Positions 7,871 to 11,910 of a DNA stretch of 11,910 nucleotides are shown here, in pieces; positions within the stretch are counted from its first letter, which is position 1, and each line of letters begins with the position of its first letter. The notes below the pieces were generated by a model. That model had not been told where the DNA came from. It did no database searches and worked only from the letters and a program-made list of their open reading frames with translations. The position numbers and the translations under genes are program-made. Origin of the DNA: JBFLVQ01 sp040758525 (GTDB lineage: Bacteria > Acidobacteriota > Blastocatellia > Chloracidobacteriales > JADJPF01); NCBI GenBank assembly GCA_040758525.1, contig JBFLVQ010000254.1:1-11910 (forward strand), given 5' to 3'.

Positions 7871-8515
7871 ATGAGAGATTACCCACTCGATTTTCTGATC
7901 CAAAATTACTCAGAAGTGCTGCAGTATACTGCCGAGCATTTGGTGCTGGTAGGTATCTCGACAAGCATCGCGATTGTTATCGGCGTACCATTAGGAATAC
8001 TTTTAACACGCTGGCCACGTCTTAATAAACCTATCTTGGGTTTTGCTAATGTAGTGCAGACGATCCCTAGTTTGGCGCTTTTTGGCTTCTTTATCCCACT
8101 CCCTTTTATTGGTGGTATAGGTGCGCGTACGGCGATCATTGCATTAGTGCTCTATGCCTTGCTACCAATTATTCGCAACACTGTGACAGGAATTGCCAAT
8201 ATTGATCCTGCCATTCGTGAAGCAGGGCGTGGTATGGGTATGACAGAAGGACAATTGTTATTACGAGTTGAACTACCCCTCGCCTTTAGTGTGATTTTAG
8301 CAGGTGTGCGAGTTGCTGCCGTTACTGCCGTAGGAGTAGCGACAATTGCTGCTGCAATTGGTGCCGGCGGGCTAGGAATGTATATTTTTCGGGGTGTCTC
8401 TATGGTTGATAACCAAGTGATCTTAGCAGGAGCAATTCCTGCTGCATTGCTTGCCTTGGTAGTAGATCTAGCATTGGGCTTGCTAGAACATACAGTCGCG
8501 CGCCGAGCCGGGTAG
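7871..8515 (+). CDS. ABC transporter permease, glycine betaine/carnitine/choline (Opu/ProW) family
   Basis: A 214-residue inner-membrane protein with about five or six hydrophobic helices (for example 24-45, 56-78, 88-105 and 139-175, and a C-terminal helix). The run QTIPSLALFGFFIPL (63-77), YALLPIIRNTVTGI (95-108) and the cytoplasmic EAA-loop EAGRGMGMTEGQLLLRVELP (117-136) are characteristic of OpuBB/OpuCB-type permeases for compatible solutes such as glycine betaine, choline or carnitine. Length matches stand-alone permeases; no substrate-binding domain is fused to either end. The gene ends with tandem stops TAG-TAA. It is odd in standing alone: the upstream gene is divergent and downstream is an outer-membrane receptor, so ATPase and binding protein must be encoded elsewhere. 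A role in osmotic stress is inferred from the family, and the exact substrate is unknown. Confidence 0.88.
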   Translation: MRDYPLDFLIQNYSEVLQYTAEHLVLVGISTSIAIVIGVPLGILLTRWPRLNKPILGFANVVQTIPSLALFGFFIPLPFIGGIGARTAIIALVLYALLPIIRNTVTGIANIDPAIREAGRGMGMTEGQLLLRVELPLAFSVILAGVRVAAVTAVGVATIAAAIGAGGLGMYIFRGVSMVDNQVILAGAIPAALLALVVDLALGLLEHTVARRAG

Positions 8516-8533
8516 TAAGCTTTTAAATACTTC

Positions 8534-8562
8534 TTGTCAGGGCGAGTGAAACTTGATATCTT
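8534..8562 (+). promoter_or_regulatory. Candidate sigma70-type promoter for the receptor gene
   Basis: TTGTCA (8534-8539, five of six to consensus) and TATCTT (8557-8562, four of six) are separated by exactly 17 nt. Transcription would start near 8569, about 245 nt before the receptor ATG. The -10 match is weak and the start is unmapped. Confidence 0.3.
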
Positions 8563-8579
8563 TCATTTCTTAAATAGAT

Positions 8580-8607
8580 TTATGGCAGAGATTCTAAATT
8601 GCCATAA
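8580..8607. repeat. 8-bp inverted repeat, TTATGGCA / TGCCATAA
   Basis: Perfect 8-bp arms (8580-8587 and 8600-8607) flank a 12-nt spacer. They lie 64 nt past the permease stop and just downstream of the candidate promoter. It could be an operator with half-sites about two helical turns apart centre to centre, or an RNA hairpin. No U-tract follows directly, so it is a poor intrinsic terminator. Confidence 0.4.
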
Positions 8608-8734
8608 CATTCCATTGGAAGGATAGTATTCACAATGTGCACAGCAATGTGAAATATCCTCACTTAATTCCATTTACGGTTTTTCCTGGGTTACCTTTCA
8701 TTAGCAATTCCGTTTAGGCACAGGTCGTTCAAGG

Positions 8735-8758
8735 GAGGGGACGCTCCATAACCCCCTC
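8735..8758 (+). repeat. G-rich hairpin in the receptor leader
   Basis: GAGGGG (8735-8740) can pair with CCCCTC (8753-8758) across a 12-nt loop, giving a strong short stem in an otherwise AT-rich leader about 55 nt before the start codon. It could shape the leader RNA; no T-tract follows, so simple termination is unlikely. Confidence 0.35.
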
Positions 8759-8772
8759 GCAACTTCTAAAAG

Positions 8773-8784
8773 ATAATCGATTAT
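8773..8784. repeat. Perfect 12-bp palindrome ATAATCGATTAT
   Basis: A perfectly symmetric AT-rich site 28 bp before the receptor start codon. It could be a repressor site or belong to a start-proximal promoter. Function is not known. Confidence 0.3.
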
Positions 8785-8800
8785 TGTAAAGAATTTTAGT

Positions 8801-8808
8801 AGGGAGGA
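8801..8808 (+). promoter_or_regulatory. Strong Shine-Dalgarno AGGGAGGA of the receptor
   Basis: AGGGAGGA ends 4 nt before the ATG at 8813. It is by far the best ribosome-binding site in the window and fixes the start of the receptor just ahead of a signal peptide. Confidence 0.8.
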
Positions 8809-8812
8809 TAGT

Positions 8813-11800
8813 ATGCACAGATTTCTTTTTAGAGCTTTGCTCTTGATGGCGGCATTGGTAGTAGGCCTGACCGGTGCAGTCAACGCTCAATCACCATTGG
8901 GCGAGATCAATGGCAAAGTGGTTGACACCACCGGTGCAACCATTCCAGGCGCAACCGTTACCATAGAGAATGTCGCTACAGGACAGGTCCGTTCGGCAAC
9001 CACCGGAGAGGAAGGCTTGTTCACAGTCACCAACCTACCACCAGGCAATTATAAAGTTAAGGTAGAAGCCAGCGGTTTCGGCGCTAAGAGCTTTACCGAT
9101 GTTGTTGTTAACGTTGGTTCTAGGACCGCGCTGACGGCTACCCTAGAGGCCGGTGGAATTACCGATGTGGTTGAGGTAACCACAGAATCAACTCCTCAGA
9201 TCAACCCTTCAGACAATGTTGTCAGTGGTATTATTACTGTCAAACAGATCAACACGTTACCGCTTAATGGCCGCAACTTTCTGGATTTAGCAGCATTAGA
9301 GCCAGGAGTTGCAACCGTAGATGGGGCTAACTTTGACCCAACCAAGGCCAACTATCGAGGTATTGCCTTTGGAGCACAGACCGGTCGAGGTGCTCAGATT
9401 ACCGTGGATGGGGCATCGGTAGTGGACAATGTTGTTGGTACTACCACACAGAACTTCTCTCAGGATGCCATTCAAGAGTTTCAGGTGGCGACATCGAACT
9501 TTGATATTGCCACTGGAGCAAGCGGCAGCGGTTCAGTCAATGTGGTGACCAAGAGTGGTACTAATGAGTTTCATGGTTCAGCCTTCTTCTTTTTACGAGA
9601 CAATGAGATATCGGCTTTGCCATCATTAGCGCCGACGATTGTAGGAGGAGCTAAGGTAGACCCCCAATTTGATCGTCAGCAGTATGGCGGGACATTTGGT
9701 GGACCAATCCTGAAGGACCGAGCTTTCTTCTTCCTTTCTTATGAAGGAACTAATCAGGATGATGCTGCCCTTATTAACACCGGCAATGTCAGATTCCGAG
9801 CCCTGGATGGATTTGCCAACACATTTTTTGATCAGAATCTATTCACCAGCCGAGCCGACTTCAAGATTGATAGCAAGAACTCGCTCAACCTAAGATATTC
9901 ACACGAAGACAACAATGGTGTAGGACCATTTGGCACACCAGGGTCACAGCCGGCCAACTATCAAGCACCATTCAATATTGCCAATCAGTATGCAGTATCG
10001 CTCAACACGCTGCTCACGCCGCGGATAGTGAACAACTTCCGCGCCTCCTATCAATTTTTCAAGAATGTCATAGGTGCACCAGGACTAGGGACAGGATTGG
10101 AAGCAACCTTAGGAGAGATCAGAGTACGACAGACCCAGTTTCGCACTGGTATCAACCGAATTGTGCCACAGGCAACACTACAGCGACGCTACCAGTTGAG
10201 CGATGATGTGAATGTCAGCTTTAGCAAGCACAATGTCAGATTTGGCTTCAACTATGAGCGTACCAATATCGATGGGTTGTTTGCTTTCTTCCAGCCCTTC
10301 CTACTCACCCTCTATGGACCGGATGAGTCGATTGCAGCCGGACGCTTGCCTGCCAACTTCACAGTGAACAGCTTCAATGATGTACTACAGTTGCCGGTGC
10401 AAGTAGGCAGCATAGGAGCAGGAGACCCGAGCCTGCCGATCTTCACACCAGGCAATCGCACGATCAATGATCGTATTCAGTTTTATGGCAATGACACCTG
10501 GAAAGTGTCAAAGAAGCTGACCTTGAACTTTGGTTTAGCCTATCGATATGACAATAACCTGGCCAATCACGACCTGCCCAAGTCGAAGGCACTCTCTAAG
10601 CTGTTAATGGGCAATCTATCAGCAACTCGCAAGGACAAGAACAATGTTTCTCCACGCTTTGGTTTTGCCTATGACCTGCAAGGGGATGGCAAGACTGTGA
10701 TACGTGGAGGTTACCAGATTGCTTATGACACAATCATCGACAACCTGAGACTATTTGAGCGTAGTGACCTAGGACCAGCCGGTATTGGCTACTTGGGCTT
10801 TGGCAGTTTGCAGACTGGTATCAGATTCCTTGATATCAACAAAGCCCCCACGCTGGCACAAGCACTGCCGCTGGTAGCAGCGGCACGTCAGCGCATCTTG
10901 GCGCAGATAGCACAGCTACAGTCTAACCTAGACCCCAATGTCACCAACATAGATGCCAATGGCTTTGGCTCAATACTAGATTCCGACCTACGCATACCCT
11001 ATACACAGTTCTATCAGATAGGATTCCAGCGACAGTTGGCAGGCAATATGGTGTTATCAGTAGACTTCAACTATCGATTCACGGTAGGAGAACTATTCAG
11101 CTATGATGCCAACCGTTCACAGGATATGAGAACTGGACCAATCGACCCCAATCTGGCAGATGTGACACTCAACACATCAAGTGGTATCTCCAAGTACAAA
11201 GCGCTGTTTATCAAGTTAGACAAGCGTTTCTCAAACAAGTATCTGTTCACTGCTTCTTATGCGCTCTCACGCTTGGAAGGAATCACCTCAGACTCATCAG
11301 GAATCGGTGGAGATGATGCCGTCAACCTCGATAATCTGTTTGAGGCATTTGGACCAGTAGGTGGAGACCGCACCCATAGGTTTGTCTTCAGCGGCACAGT
11401 AGAAGCGCCCTATGGCATAGAAGTAGGACTAATCTCGACGATACAGGGTGGACCACCATTCAATGCTCTTGTTGGCAACAACGACTTCAATGGTGATGGC
11501 ACATTCGGCGACATTCTACCAGGATTGAAGTTTGGACAACTCAATCGGGGAATGGGCCGAGGAGAGCTACAACAGTTGATCGATGCCTTCAATAGTCAGT
11601 TTGCTGGTAAGACCGACCCACAAGGACAGGTGATACCGCGAATCTTGGCGCTTAACGACCCAGCCAGAACCAGACGTACTGGTCGCTTGCCAAGATTTGG
11701 CGATTCACTGATTTCGCAAGATGTCAGAGTAAGCAGAACCTTCAAGTTTGGCCCTGATGGCAGAGTACAAGTGACACCGATTATGGAAGTGTTCAATCTC

Positions 11801-11910
11801 TTCAACATTGCCAACTATGCAGGATTCTCGCAAGACATCACTTCACCGGACTTTGGCCAACCAAGCACAAGAGTCAACAGTGTGTTTGGTACAGGAGGTC
11901 CGCGTGCCTT
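8813..11910 (+). CDS. TonB-dependent outer-membrane receptor with carboxypeptidase-regulatory-like domain (Oar-like), 3' end cut by window
   Basis: Outer-membrane beta-barrel protein; 1032 residues are visible and the frame is open at the edge. A signal peptide with a long hydrophobic core (about 7-22) ends in AVNA before Q26, fitting signal peptidase I cleavage. Residues about 30-115 form a carboxypeptidase-regulatory-like beta-sandwich (GKVVDTTGATIPGATV, then GLFTVTNLPPGNYKVKVEASGF). The plug follows, with LPLNGRNF (149-156), GSVNVVTKSGTNEFHGS (240-256) and FGGP (295-298), all hallmarks of Oar-like receptors. The rest is barrel strands rich in alternating aromatic residues. A calcium-site-like DxNxDGxxxD lies at 891-900. 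The last residues, GGPRA, usually stand about ten residues before a terminal Phe in this family, so very little is missing. The substrate is unknown; such receptors are usually linked to import of large or scarce compounds such as oligosaccharides or peptides, but no neighbouring enzyme or SusD-like lipoprotein helps here. Confidence 0.92.
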   Translation, partial: MHRFLFRALLLMAALVVGLTGAVNAQSPLGEINGKVVDTTGATIPGATVTIENVATGQVRSATTGEEGLFTVTNLPPGNYKVKVEASGFGAKSFTDVVVNVGSRTALTATLEAGGITDVVEVTTESTPQINPSDNVVSGIITVKQINTLPLNGRNFLDLAALEPGVATVDGANFDPTKANYRGIAFGAQTGRGAQITVDGASVVDNVVGTTTQNFSQDAIQEFQVATSNFDIATGASGSGSVNVVTKSGTNEFHGSAFFFLRDNEISALPSLAPTIVGGAKVDPQFDRQQYGGTFGGPILKDRAFFFLSYEGTNQDDAALINTGNVRFRALDGFANTFFDQNLFTSRADFKIDSKNSLNLRYSHEDNNGVGPFGTPGSQPANYQAPFNIANQYAVSLNTLLTPRIVNNFRASYQFFKNVIGAPGLGTGLEATLGEIRVRQTQFRTGINRIVPQATLQRRYQLSDDVNVSFSKHNVRFGFNYERTNIDGLFAFFQPFLLTLYGPDESIAAGRLPANFTVNSFNDVLQLPVQVGSIGAGDPSLPIFTPGNRTINDRIQFYGNDTWKVSKKLTLNFGLAYRYDNNLANHDLPKSKALSKLLMGNLSATRKDKNNVSPRFGFAYDLQGDGKTVIRGGYQIAYDTIIDNLRLFERSDLGPAGIGYLGFGSLQTGIRFLDINKAPTLAQALPLVAAARQRILAQIAQLQSNLDPNVTNIDANGFGSILDSDLRIPYTQFYQIGFQRQLAGNMVLSVDFNYRFTVGELFSYDANRSQDMRTGPIDPNLADVTLNTSSGISKYKALFIKLDKRFSNKYLFTASYALSRLEGITSDSSGIGGDDAVNLDNLFEAFGPVGGDRTHRFVFSGTVEAPYGIEVGLISTIQGGPPFNALVGNNDFNGDGTFGDILPGLKFGQLNRGMGRGELQQLIDAFNSQFAGKTDPQGQVIPRILALNDPARTRRTGRLPRFGDSLISQDVRVSRTFKFGPDGRVQVTPIMEVFNLFNIANYAGFSQDITSPDFGQPSTRVNSVFGTGGPRA

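Larger units (their letters stand above)
8516..8812. other. Intergenic leader region with several inverted repeats
   Basis: No gene is supported here. A 14-codon frame (8582-8626) has no ribosome-binding site. The region holds a candidate promoter, an 8-bp inverted repeat, a G-rich hairpin, a 12-bp palindrome and the ribosome-binding site of the receptor, each listed separately. There is also a repeat CAATGTG at 8633-8639 and 8645-8651 around GTGCAC. If transcription starts near 8569, the receptor mRNA has a leader of about 240 nt, long enough for RNA-based control; I do not recognise a known riboswitch class in it. Confidence 0.5.

Noticed and set aside
7719..7964. 82-residue N-terminal extension of the giant kinase with a hydrophobic stretch that could look like a membrane segment
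   Set aside because: It translates the intergenic region and runs about 94 nt antisense into the permease coding sequence. The kinase homology begins only after the ATG at 7718.
8582..8626. 14-codon frame in the receptor leader as a leader peptide
   Set aside because: It has no Shine-Dalgarno and no telling residue pattern, and frames this short occur often by chance.
11410..11814. Minus-strand frames of 60 and 72 codons
   Set aside because: They are antisense to the continuous TonB-dependent receptor frame and resemble no known protein.

Overview
The window is bacterial and most resembles an Acidobacteriota genome, possibly Blastocatellia; this is inference from gene content. It has moderate GC (mid-40s % by eye), a long outer-membrane receptor with an N-terminal carboxypeptidase-regulatory-like domain (the Oar-like type expanded in that phylum), a very large multidomain Ser/Thr protein kinase, and a BshB1-type bacillithiol deacetylase. 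No rRNA, tRNA, CRISPR array, insertion sequence or attachment site was seen.

Layout. Positions 1-405 hold no gene I can support. From 7718 down to 406, four minus-strand genes lie head to tail with gaps of 18, 60 (42 if the upstream GTG is used) and 29 nt, so they are probably one operon. In transcription order they are: a 1376-residue kinase-GGDEF-ATPase-TPR fusion (3588-7718), a class I SAM-dependent methyltransferase (2793-3569), a bacillithiol deacetylase (1986-2732), and a two-domain ABC ATPase of the BMP/nucleoside uptake type (406-1956). A 152-bp divergent region (7719-7870) with dyad elements and a perfect TATAAT separates this operon from a plus-strand ABC permease of the glycine betaine/choline (Opu/ProW) family (7871-8515). 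After a 297-bp intergenic stretch rich in inverted repeats (8516-8812), a TonB-dependent receptor begins at 8813 and runs off the right edge, almost complete at 1032 visible residues.

How the genes may work together. The first operon joins a signalling protein with thiol metabolism and a transporter ATPase. The link is inferred only from close co-directional packing. Neither ABC component has its partners here: the BMP-type ATPase has no permeases or lipoprotein, and the Opu-type permease has no ATPase or binding protein. The most unusual object is the giant kinase. Its GGDEF domain lacks one metal-ligand Asp, has RGDEF instead of GGDEF and has no I-site. Its ATPase P-loop ends in Lys-Lys instead of Lys-Ser/Thr. 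The protein may therefore use two of its nucleotide-binding modules as sensors or scaffolds rather than enzymes.
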